DNA from: Malus domestica
Lineage: Eukaryota; Streptophyta; Magnoliopsida; Rosales; Rosaceae
Length of the DNA stretch: 64,000 nucleotides
Assembly: GCF_042453785.1 (NCBI RefSeq)
Contig: NC_091662.1
Coordinates: 2,423,001-2,487,000 of the forward strand
Direction of reading: 5' to 3'
Positions 55,154 through 64,000 of this stretch are shown here, in pieces. Positions within the stretch are counted from its first letter, which is position 1. The number at the start of each line of letters is the position of its first letter. The notes beneath the pieces are model-generated. The model did not search any database and was not told the DNA's origin. It saw only the letters and a program-made list of their open reading frames with translations. A program made the translations under genes and the position numbers.

Positions 55154-56245
55154 ATGTAGTTAATTAATTAGTAATAGTTAATTAATTAGGAGTCCATTAG
55201 TTATTATGTACTTGATCTTATCGAAAGACTTACGCAAAATCGTAAAATTTATGTAGTCGATACTATTTAGTGGGATAAGGGGACTTGGTTGTTATTGTTG
55301 TTTTTTATAGTGTGGTTATTTTGTTGGGAACTTAACGAAAAATTTCCGGGACTAATTACTTTAACAAAAAAATCATATTTTTACAATAAAAAGTTAATTC
55401 TGGTACTATATGTTTTACCTTTTATTTTGTTCTTATTGTTAAAACTCAAAATTTTCAGAGTTTTTTCTCTTTAATTTTCCTTATTTTGTTTGGCATTACG
55501 CATAAGTGATCTTTATGATTTTATTTTTCTTGCACTCGGTGTCCGGGCGTGTTTCATAATAAAAGTTGAAGAACACTAAAAATATCTCTATCTAAATAGA
55601 TGGTAGATACCAACCAGGAAAAACTAAAGAGCATAATTTAAGCATAACATGGCTGTTTGGTTTCCGAGAAATGCGACAAAACACACAGAAATTACAAATT
55701 TAAGCTGAGCTTCACTTGGGATGCAACATTTCAATGCGGTTTCCTCCGCAACTAAACAGGAGGAAAATACATTGCGAGGGAAGTTGATTTGGCGGAAATG
55801 GGTCACTGGATGCCGAGGGACGAACGGGATGGTTCAAGGCTGAAGGTTGCTGCTGCTGCCTCCCACAAGTTCGACAAGTTCGACAAGTTCAGGCATAAGT
55901 TTTTTTTACGTATGATTTTGGTAACGACGGATCAAGCGTAATAAACCACAATCAAACACTTAAAACAAAAGGATTGTTCCATTGGCATGAGTGAGAGGCT
56001 TGAAAGACGTTTTACAATGAAGATGCAAGAGGTGGACTAAGAGAAAATCGCAGTCTGTCTTTCTCACTGTAATTCAACCAAAATGCAGTAAGCAATATTA
56101 CAATATCTAATCAAAGAGATGAGTTCTTGACTTGTTTACAAAGTACAACATTTCACCATACCAACAAACTGAGCAACATATTTTGGTATTTTTTGTTCTG
56201 GTAGACTTACTAAGGATCGTGTATATCCTTGCAGGTCACAACGAT
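55154..56245. other. Intergenic between two converging genes
   Basis: 3' regions of the ATS3-like gene (+) and the BSD2-like gene (-). No coding sign. A triple 'acaagttcg' repeat sits at about 55865-55890. Confidence 0.5.
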
Positions 56246-58207
56246 CTAGCTGTCAAGTGTGCTCATGAAGCCGCCCAAAAACCCGGCACCATTGCAATCT
56301 CCACACAAAATCTCCCTCTTCCCCCTGCAAGAAAACATGGTTACTAGTGTCAAATGTTATGGTAGCACATATGAGAAAGAACTATCACAAAAATTTCAAT
56401 CGGTGAAAGACACAGTCGAGCTAACATTTTAACGATGAAATGGGATTTATCCAATTGGGATGAACTATAAGCTGGTCGGTTTAGATGAAGGGAAGGAACA
56501 ACATGCGGTATTTGAAGTTTGAGATCTCTTTATTAGGAATATTAATTTCGTTCCTTCCTGAAAATTACGATGATATTAGATTTTGATTCGGAGCAACATG
56601 GTTACCTGCAAAGCCAACATAGTCCACCAGCCTTAAACTGTCCGTTGAAGTGGTCTACAGAATTAACTCCAGTACCTTCGCATTGATTACACACTTTTGC
56701 ACCTGGTTGATGGATCAGAAATGAAAAACTTGTGAGCTGAAATCCTCAGATGCTAATAAAACAAGAAAATATTTCAGCGAAAGGGTCAAGACAAAGGCTG
56801 ACTATGCATATGATACATACTGGAGAACATCAATGAATAAGATAAGAACTCAATCAAAACTGTGTCCATTAAATTGATTTTGAAAGCAATGAGAACTGAT
56901 GATGCAATCACAGAATTTAAGACATGTACCGATAAACATGGAAGAACGAAATGAGCAATTTGATTTTTTTTTACTTTTATTAATAACAGAAATCAGTTTG
57001 CAAAATATAAGGTATCGAGTAGTAGCTTCCAATTTAAACGTTCTTTCCTCTGAAGAAAAGATCTTCGGAAAACTGAGAAAGAAACAGCTATCTTTGTGTG
57101 TTTTTTTCTGGATCTTGATGAACCACATTGACATTGCAATTAGATGTGTCTAGTTTCTGAATTAAGCATCTGATTAGTGGTCAGCATAGTTTCCCAGATT
57201 CGGAAAAAAATAGACGATTAAGCCCCATACTCCTCCAAGATAAAGAGAGACAAGAAGCTATATATCATGCCAGAGTCGAAAAACAATGAGGAAATAGTTG
57301 CCCGAGTGCTTTCAGAAATTTCATTCTAAAGTATCAAGTCAATATTCAGCATAAGATATATTCAAAGACCAGTTATTTGCTTACCGTTTCCTTCACATGT
57401 TGAACAGACTAGGCTATTTACTTTGGCTGTTGGAGTACCGTCTGTAGCCTGCAACACAAAACCAAAGTGAAGTCTGAGGAAAAGAACAGCCCTTTATATA
57501 CTATCAACCGATTCGCATACGAAGTCCTCTACTCATATGCTTACACGAATCAAAAGTAGCAATTCTTTTCTGCTATAGGGTTCCACTCATCAAGACTAAT
57601 GTTTCGTATCATCCATTCATCCCCTCAATCCGATATAGTTTGTTAAAGCTTCCACATTTTCGATTACATCCTACCATTCCATGGCATCCAACAATCCCCG
57701 CATTCTAGCAAGCTCATAACCAAATCTTAAAAGAGATTTACTTGGAAACTCGGGCATCTTTCGGCCATGAAACTACATTAAGAACATGTTTATCACTCTT
57801 ACTTTCACAAATAAAATTTCACAACCCATCGATGCTATATATTTCTTCCTGAAACAAGTCGATAGAAAGGTCCAATCCAAATAACATGCTAGAGCAAAGG
57901 AAATCAATGCAAAGCAACAGTTTCGAAAATTTCGAAAAATGGGTTCGTCTGAAATGCCTCACCTTGACCTCCCAAGACTGAAAGTTTGCAGCTTTAGAGC
58001 TCCGAAACACTTCATTCACCCGAACAATCTTCCCGCCAATCGATCTTTCGATGAAAACCCCTGTAGAAAAATCAAATTGCTCACTCAATTAACAAAAAGA
58101 AACAGAAAGCAATCAACTAAATTTTCCAAATTTGCAGAGATAGAGATAGTACTTGGTTTGTTTGTGGCGAAGGAACAAACAGGCGTGAAAGAAAGAGAGC
58201 TTGCCAT
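56246..58207 (-). CDS. BSD2: BSD2-like DnaJ-type zinc-finger chaperone (five exons)
   Basis: Minus-strand exons 58207-58153, 58060-57963, 57448-57385, 56702-56606 and 56324-56246 splice in phase to 130 aa, ending with TAG at 56248-56246. All introns are GT-AG. Residues 1-~45 are Ser/Arg/Lys-rich (MASSLSFTPVCSF), a plastid transit peptide. The mature part has four CXXC motifs of the DnaJ zinc-finger type: C66-C69, C77-C80, C101-C104 and C112-C115, with CEGTGVNS, FKAGGLCWLCRGKREILCG and the closing GFLGGFMSTLDS. There is no J domain. In the family, BSD2 (bundle sheath defective 2) holds Rubisco large subunits during assembly in the chloroplast stroma. Exon 1 is only 55 bp, so the gene is easy to miss in ORF scans. 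The least certain junction is exon 1 to 2. Confidence 0.88.
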
Positions 58208-59294
58208 TCGAAGAAAGTTTCAGAAGCTGTGGAGACTCGAGGGGAGTGAAGATGGAATGCAATCCGTGGGTAGGGTGGGTGGTAAAACAGAGGATAAGGG
58301 GATAGACACTTCAATTACCTTTATGCCCTTTTCAAATTCCACTGTTTTGAATGAAGCCGAGGTGCTTACTGTAATTTCATTCTTGCGCACACTAATATTA
58401 AGGCCATGAAAGTAAGTATTTGCAGTCTTGGTTGTTTTTTCCTTTGAGAAAAAATAACGTTAGTGGATTAAATTGTTAATTGTTAATTGTTAAGAGATAT
58501 GTAGAACAATGAGAACTGAAACGCACCATGATGCGTAAGTATAAATATACTTTCCGAGTTTGATTTGGATGTCCTTCTTGATGTTAGTTATACCAACAGA
58601 TAGAAATTAAAATCAAAAGTACCTAGACAGACTTATTCTCGAACCCAATTATTTTGTTGTTGATTTGTATATTGGTTGTGGCATTTTTATGACTCATTTC
58701 TTTTTCTTTTTCTGCTGTAAATCCCAAAGGGTTGACAAGTGACATTGCCTTGAGAGCAATATCGAAAACTAAGTTCCGAGAACAGCAACAGTCGATATGT
58801 CGATTTTAAGATGGGCATAGAAAGAAAATGTCCAAACCTCAACGGTTGGATTGATCGAGTAGAACTGAGAGCCCCCCCACCCAAAACACCAAAACCTCCC
58901 AACCAGTGTTTGTAGTAAAATTTGACACAAATTCACTTATTTGGGTGAAAAGCCAAATTGGGTTTTGGTGCAATTAGGCTAACTTGCAAGATATTTGGCT
59001 GCATTAAGTTGGAAGGTTTTTTTTTTTTTTTTGGGTCAAAATGTAAAATTCATTACCAACGACACGCATTACAAACATAATGGTTCAGATACAAAGTAAA
59101 CACAAGATGGACCATAAAACATAAAAGGGCCCAAAAACAGTTTTGAAGCCCAATACACGGAAAACAGTCATTTGGTTACATGATATGATTTGAACTTTTT
59201 GAAAACTAAACCAGAAACATTACTGCTGCGGCTGTCCACACCAACACAGCAACTCCACAAACACGCTCTTTGTTCATCCTTCAGCCATCAACTC
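58208..59294. other. Intergenic, nothing firm recognised
   Basis: 5' side of the BSD2-like gene. A T16 run (59017-59032) next to AT-rich text could mark the poly(A) end of a minus-strand retroposon, but no body was recognised. Confidence 0.35.
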
Positions 59295-59317
59295 CATCTC
59301 TCTCTCTCTCTCTCTCT
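59295..59317 (+). repeat. (TC)n microsatellite
   Basis: About eleven TC units. Confidence 0.9.
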
Positions 59318-59504
59318 TCGCCTCCTTCAGCCGTCTGTTATGATCTTGCATTCGGCCTATTAGTGAATTCCTGGATCACTATGGAAGTAGTAGTTAAATA
59401 AATGGGATCAAGTTGTAATAGAGTAAGGACTAGATTGTAATAGTATTTTTAACTGTGGGTCTTAGTTTTAATTGAGTTGTCTTTTGTGCCAGTTGACGCT
59501 GACG

Positions 59505-59625
59505 CAATTGTAATGGCTGGTTGGTGGCTGGTTTAAAAGCCACTGGCGCAATTGTAATGGCCGGTTGGTGGTTTAAAAGCCACTGCCGCAATTGTAATGG
59601 CTGGTTGGTGGTTTAAAAGCCTCAG
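59505..59625 (+). repeat. Tandem repeat, three ~45-bp units
   Basis: CGCAATTGTAATGGC.GGTTGGTGG and GGTTTAAAAGCC recur three times with small changes. It lies within an LTR-like stretch (59336-59725) that starts TGTTATGATC and ends CCACACA, but that stretch lacks a 5-bp target duplication. Confidence 0.75.
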
Positions 59626-60426
59626 GCCCTCAGCTAGTGGACTTGCAAGGATATCTGAAAACGAATAGAAATTCCTTTCTTCTTGCTGTGCAATTCCTTT
59701 CCTCAGTACCCACCATTGCCACACAGTCAAGGTTGTAGCTAGGTATTGGCTTGGGTCGTATTACCGTCAACTCCCTCTCTCTCCCTTCCTTCGGCTCCTT
59801 CAGCCGTCAACTCACCATCTCACTCTGGTTTGATTTTTTGTTTTTTACTTGTACTTTGAATTTTCTATTTTGGTTTTGGTTCGGGCATTTTAATACTGTT
59901 GAACATTCCCCAATTCTATTATCCGATAGAACACGGTTTAATAATTTTCGAATAGGAAGGGGGAGGAGAAGAGGAATATTATGAAAGAAGATTACTGGCA
60001 AAATAACGCAGGAAGAGAAAGATATTGTGAGGGATAAACAAGAAAAGAGAAATGAACGGTATTACTTAGTCAATTTAAGGGTAAATTTGGCAAGAGAATA
60101 CAAATAAACTTATGTGGACAATGAATCATGGACCTAACCCAAAAAATTAAACAAAATTGAACTATAACTAATAATGGCACATAAAATTGGACTCATATTA
60201 AGTTTCTCCTAGTTTTTATAAAAATATTTTTATCACTTTTTTTTTTCTAAATAAAACTTTTTAATTAAATTCATGTATTACTTTTTATAAAAATATTTGT
60301 CAGTTTTTTTAAGACAAAATAAAACTTTTATAAAAAAAATGAAATAAAATTAGGCCTAGAACTTGAAAGAAGGGGAAGGGACTGAAGTGGGAGTCGTGAG
60401 CTTAAACAAAACCTACTTAATTTATT

Positions 60427-60550
60427 TAGGAATTGTTATTAGTATTCCAAAAAATTTATTTTTTATTCCAAATTTTTTATAATTAGATAGAAAAATACAA
60501 TTGTGAGGAGTGTAGAATACGATTTTTGGAGTCCTAATAACAGTTCTTAA
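60427..60550. mobile_element. Small MITE (TGTTATTAG..TTCCAAAAA type), copy 1
   Basis: The left end GGAATTGTTATTAGTATTCC matches the reverse complement of the right end (TAAGAACTGTTATTAGGACT). About 124 bp, no ORF. The superfamily was not determined. Confidence 0.5.
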
Positions 60551-61114
60551 TTTTTTAATCTAATTTTTAACTTTTAAGTAGGGTGTGTTATGTTTACTCA
60601 GCTGAAGTTTGTGTAAAAAAATAGCAAAATTTGTATTGTATGTAATTACTAAATTGCCCATATATTCTGTTTTCGTACAATTTTGATGAGAGGATTAAAA
60701 TAATAATTTTACGAAGTTTTGATTAACAAATAAGATTCTATTAATAGATTAATACGTATTTAATATATACTAGCATATGGGCATACTTTAAAAGTATGTG
60801 ATAAAAAATTTTATTTTTGTTTTTGAAATAGAAGGAGAGAGAGGAAGGGAGTGATAGAGAACGTGGGAGTGGGAAATTTTTTTTTTTTAATTAGAGATAT
60901 GTTATGATTACATGTATGTGAAACTTTGAAAAAAAAACAGCAAAATTTGGTTGTGTGAAATTACATTTCTGCCTCATATTTTATATTCATGTTTTGTTTT
61001 AATTAGAAAGTTAAACTGGTAATTTCTTAGAATTTTGGTTGATAATGAGTGTTTTATTAATTAGTATAGATATATATGTATATATACACACACATAACTA
61101 ATTAAAAAAAAATA

Positions 61115-61240
61115 AGAAAAATGTTATTAGCATTCCAAAAATCTTATTATATACTTCTCATAATGTATTTTTCTTTCCTAATAAAAAACGTTTAGAGGGT
61201 ATAATAAAAATTTTGGAATGCTGATAACAATTTACAAAAC
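61115..61240. mobile_element. Small MITE, copy 2
   Basis: The left end TGTTATTAGCATTCCAAAAA and the reverse-complemented right end TTGTTATCAGCATTCCAAAA belong to the same family as 60427-60550. Confidence 0.5.
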
Positions 61241-61412
61241 TAAAGCACTAAATTGTTTGATTTTGATTTAATACCTTGTTCCTAATGATAATAAACCCTC
61301 TCTCAATCATCTCTCTGGGATTTTCTCACTGACAGACCCCAAAAAAAAAAATTAATACACAGCACAAGTAGTCCCAAGCGCTAATCACTCCAAATCACCG
61401 TTACATCAGGTC

Positions 61413-61601
61413 TTGATTGACGGATTCGATGCCGAGCAAATATGGCAGCAAATCGACCTTCAATCGCAGCCGCTCATCTCGACCCTTCGCCGCGATTTGA
61501 AGCCGGAAATCATGGGCTTTGGCGACGACGGTGAAGGGAGTGAGAGGAAAATGGGTGTGAATGTGAAAGAGAAAGTGAAGGGGAAGGTAATAATGCGATA
61601 G
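61413..61601 (+). pseudogene. Fragment resembling MPP10 (U3 snoRNP protein)
   Basis: The frame reads IDGFDAEQIWQQIDLQSQPL then LRRDLK, which I recognise as the N-terminal part of plant MPP10, a U3 snoRNP processome protein. It then jumps to GFGDDGEGSERKM, a segment that should lie far downstream, and stops. No upstream exon is seen. A gene fragment, perhaps captured or retroposed, is inferred. Identification is from memory of the family and is moderate. Confidence 0.35.
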
Positions 61602-61779
61602 AGGATGGGGTTTCGGAGTTTGGGTGTGGTTGTCGGGTGTTCGTGTTTATTTACTTCAATTCATAGTTTTTTTTTTTTTAATTAGTTACATATAATAATT
61701 AACAGTGTTAATTCTATAGTTAAGTGGAGGGGAAGAGACACAAATACGACGTGCAGTCTGGAGTCCGGAAATTTATATA

Positions 61780-61806
61780 TCTATATATATATATATATAT
61801 ATATAT
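61780..61806. repeat. (TA)n microsatellite
   Basis: AT dinucleotides with one early interruption. Confidence 0.85.
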
Positions 61807-62646
61807 TTTAGTATTTGAGTTTTGCTTGTTAGTTTAAGATTTGGACTTAGCCTATCCGACTTAGGTTTAGTTCTCTATAAATATTGCTTGTAATTTAGTT
61901 TGAGAATAAGTTAGTCACAATGTAGTCTCTTAGGGTTTTGTAGCCATTTCGGCATTCTCGTTTGTTTAATAATATTTTTATTATTTTTGTTAGTCTTATT
62001 TGTTGCGCACTCTGATATTCAACTTGGTATTAGAGCAGGTTTGATCATTCGGGATTTAATCTGCCTCGGGTTGGTATCTGTTTGCTTGTTTTCGTTATCG
62101 TTCGTTCATTTTAGATTTGTTAGTTGGTATTGATTGCTTGCAAGGAAAAGAAAAATGAAAGAAAAAAAAACCCATGGAAAGGAAAAAGAAGGAAGAAGGT
62201 GCGATGTTGCACCTCTTCGCCCAGAAGAAGAGAGAAAAAAAAAGGAAAAAGAAAAAAAAATTGTTTGGAGTTTTTGAGGCCCCCACATGGGCAAACAAAA
62301 AATATGTTTTTTTTGTTTGTTTGCTTAGGTTTGTATTGAAATCTTGCATTGGCATCGGCATCGGCATCGATAGTGGTATTGGTATTGGTATTAGCATCGA
62401 CATCGGAAGTTGGAGGCTTGCATCCACATCTGCTTGTTGGCAAACTCATGTCATGTACCGCCATGAGTTTGACAGGGGTGGGGGGGGTGTTGGAAAATAT
62501 CAGTATTTAGGTTTATTTTAGTATTTGTATTTTGTTTGTTAGTTTAGGATTTGAGCCTAGCCCATCCGAGTTAGGGTTTCTTAGGTTTAGTTCTCTATAA
62601 ATATTGCTTGTAATTTAGTTTGAGAATAAGTTATTGTAGTCTCTTA

Positions 62647-63764
62647 GAGGGCGTTTGTTTGAGCTCGCTAGCTTTCACTAGCTTGGACTGGACTATGTAG
62701 TAGTCCAGTCCTGTGTTTGTTAACAGTCGGGGACTAAGTTTAATGAGATTAGAAGGGACTCGCGGGGACTAACTCCCTTGCTAGCAAACCCGTCGAGAAC
62801 CATGGGATTAGCGGGGACTAACTCCCTCTCGTCTACCTCTGCTCCTATGTTTTCACAAACGCCGAGAGCCACCATCATTCCCCCTCGCCAATTCCCCCTT
62901 CCCTTCCTCCTCTCTCCTAGTTTTCTTTTCTTTCTGCTCCGCCGAGATCCAAGCTCGGCTCAAACTCGGCCACCACGGCGACAGTTGCTCCATCCTCTTC
63001 TTGCTGCAAGTCTGCACGCTGCGTACAAAGTCTGCTTCTCTGCAACTCTGGCCACCTGTACCCAGACCTGAAACCCACCACACCCACTGCCTAATTCTCA
63101 ACATCCAACCACCAAAATTTGAAAAGAAAAAAAAATCAATTCGATAACAACAACAAACTCAATAGAAAAATTCTTCATTTTTCCCAAAAAATTAAGAGAT
63201 TTTCTGAGAAAATCAGAGGAGGGGCGAGAAACAGAGTGGTTGTGAAATCTATGACGCCGCAGAGAGGAGCCTCTGCACGATTTCAATTTTCCGTGGGATT
63301 TGAAGTTGGGAAATCAGAATATGAGGAATCAAAACAGCAAAGAAAAGGAAAGGGAAAAAAAGAGAGAACAAAAGGGGGTGATGAATGATGATGTTTTGAG
63401 GGAGGAGAGACTGGAAAGGAAAAGAAAAAGACGAAGAGAGGGAGAGGGTCGGAGCAAAATTAGGAAGAAAAAGGAAGATCAGAGGAAAAAAAAATTAGGA
63501 ATGGAGATGGGAGTTTCCAGAATGACAAAAGAAAGAGACAATGATAGTAATAAAATATTACTAAATATGTATTAAATAATATAAAATATTAATAAAATAT
63601 GAATGAGAAAATATAATATTAGAATTTTTTGTTATCCTGTTTTTTAGTCTGACACTGTATCAAACGCTTCATTAAGTTAGTCCAGCTTAGTCTAGTCTAA
63701 ACCAGTCCAACTTAGTCCCTGAAGCTAGTCCAGTCCGAGATAGTCCCGTACAACAAACGCACCC
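62647..63764. mobile_element. PIF/Harbinger-type non-autonomous element inserted in an LTR
   Basis: The ends GAGGGCGTTTGTT and (reverse complement of the right end) GGGTGCGTTTGTT match at 11 of 13 bases. Both sides are flanked by TTA (62644-62646 and 63765-63767), and removing the element restores the LTR text CTCTTAGGGTTTTG seen at about 61925. Subterminal AGTCCAG/CTGGACT motifs are clustered at both ends, probable transposase-binding sites. The 1,118-bp interior has no transposase; frames at 62778-63071 and 63119-63575 are unrecognised and partly low-complexity. Confidence 0.8.
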
Positions 63765-63855
63765 TTAGGGTTTTGTAGCCGTTTCGGCATTCTCGTTTGT
63801 TTAATAATATTTTTATTATATTTGTTAGTCTTGTTCGTTGCGCACTCTGATATAT

Positions 63856-64000
63856 TAATCCGAGAAAGATGCCAAAGGAAAACAAGAAAGCCTACAGAGA
63901 GGCAAACAACCAAACATGACAGCAGAAATCAGGTAGTGGAAGGAGTTACAGGGAGACCGATGCCCGCACCTAATGCAAGACGTCACTCCTCACACTACCC
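63856..64000. other. Window edge, nothing recognised
   Basis: 145 bases after the LTR end with no recognisable feature. Confidence 0.3.

Larger units (their letters stand above)
59630..61412. other. Intergenic, MITE-rich
   Basis: AT-rich DNA with two related MITEs (60427-60550 and 61115-61240) and no gene recognised. Confidence 0.45.
61763..63855 (+). mobile_element. Short LTR retroelement (TRIM/LARD-like), split by a DNA transposon
   Basis: Two related LTRs share CTCTATAAATATTGCTTG and the end GTTGCGCACTCTGATAT: about 61763-62021, and 62488 to about 63855 (the latter holding a 1.1-kb insertion). A primer-binding site TGGTATTAGAGC (62025-62036, initiator tRNA-Met with one change) follows LTR 1, and a GGGGTGGGGGGG purine tract precedes LTR 2. 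The interior is only ~460 bp with no gag or pol, so it is non-autonomous. In LTR 1 a (TA)n run (61780-61806) replaces the expected start, so that edge is approximate. No target duplication was found. Confidence 0.65.

Noticed and set aside
56850..57153. Overlapping frames of 84-94 codons on both strands
   Set aside because: They fall in intron 3 of the BSD2-like gene and have no domain.
59336..59725. Possible solo LTR (starts TGTTATGATC, ends CCACACA)
   Set aside because: Flanks share only GTC and not a 5-bp duplication, and no related LTR occurs in the window.
62095..62521. Overlapping frames on both strands with Phe or Lys runs and an Ile/Gly repeat
   Set aside because: They derive from simple sequence (GGCATC units and A/T runs) in the interior of a non-coding LTR element.

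Overview
The window is nuclear DNA of a woody eudicot, most probably a Rosaceae tree of the apple/pear group. This placement is an inference from the style of the genes and transposons; no database was available. There is no bacterial or organellar gene organisation. Genes have GT-AG introns, and more than half of the window is transposable elements.

Layout. 1-5134: gene-poor DNA with a diverged retroelement-like 180-bp repeat and a 1.3-kb Mutator-type foldback element (2758-4092) whose core is an extreme purine/pyrimidine tract. 5135-17937: a full-length, very young Ty3/gypsy element of the Tat type on the minus strand, with 513-bp LTRs, an intact 2,002-codon gag-pol, and an oppositely oriented accessory ORF that has its own TATA-like and AATAAA signals. 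17938-20985: a duplicated ~1.1-kb unit, one copy of which was interrupted by the gypsy element and by a Cassandra-type TRIM with 5S-rRNA-like LTRs. 21006-35915: a second gypsy element of the same family, bracketed by two copies of a 1,240-bp host segment that look identical by eye. The left junction carries a short filler copied from the adjacent LTR. The two gypsy copies are nearly identical except for a ~1-kb coding patch of high divergence (a recombination or template-switch mosaic) and a swapped non-coding module.

39232-58207 is the gene-bearing half: an SPX1/2-type phosphate-sensing gene (39232-41759) with two PHR1-type P1BS motifs just upstream; a Ty1/copia element with non-canonical TA..TA LTR ends and one in-frame stop (43105-48013); a class III peroxidase pseudogene; a tRNA-Ser(GCU) gene; a plastid heme oxygenase HO1 gene (four exons); an ATS3/PLAT-type seed protein gene (two exons); and a five-exon BSD2-like zinc-finger chaperone gene on the minus strand. 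The genes are unrelated neighbours, as usual in plants, although HO1 and BSD2 both look plastid-targeted. 58208-64000 is again repeat-rich: MITEs, an MPP10-like fragment, and a short LTR element whose 3' LTR is split by a Harbinger-type element with TTA target duplication.

No wholly new system was proven. The best leads are the self-contained antisense transcription unit inside the Tat element, the mosaic patch that also removes a catalytic Asp of the second RNase H in copy 2, and the duplication junction with templated filler.
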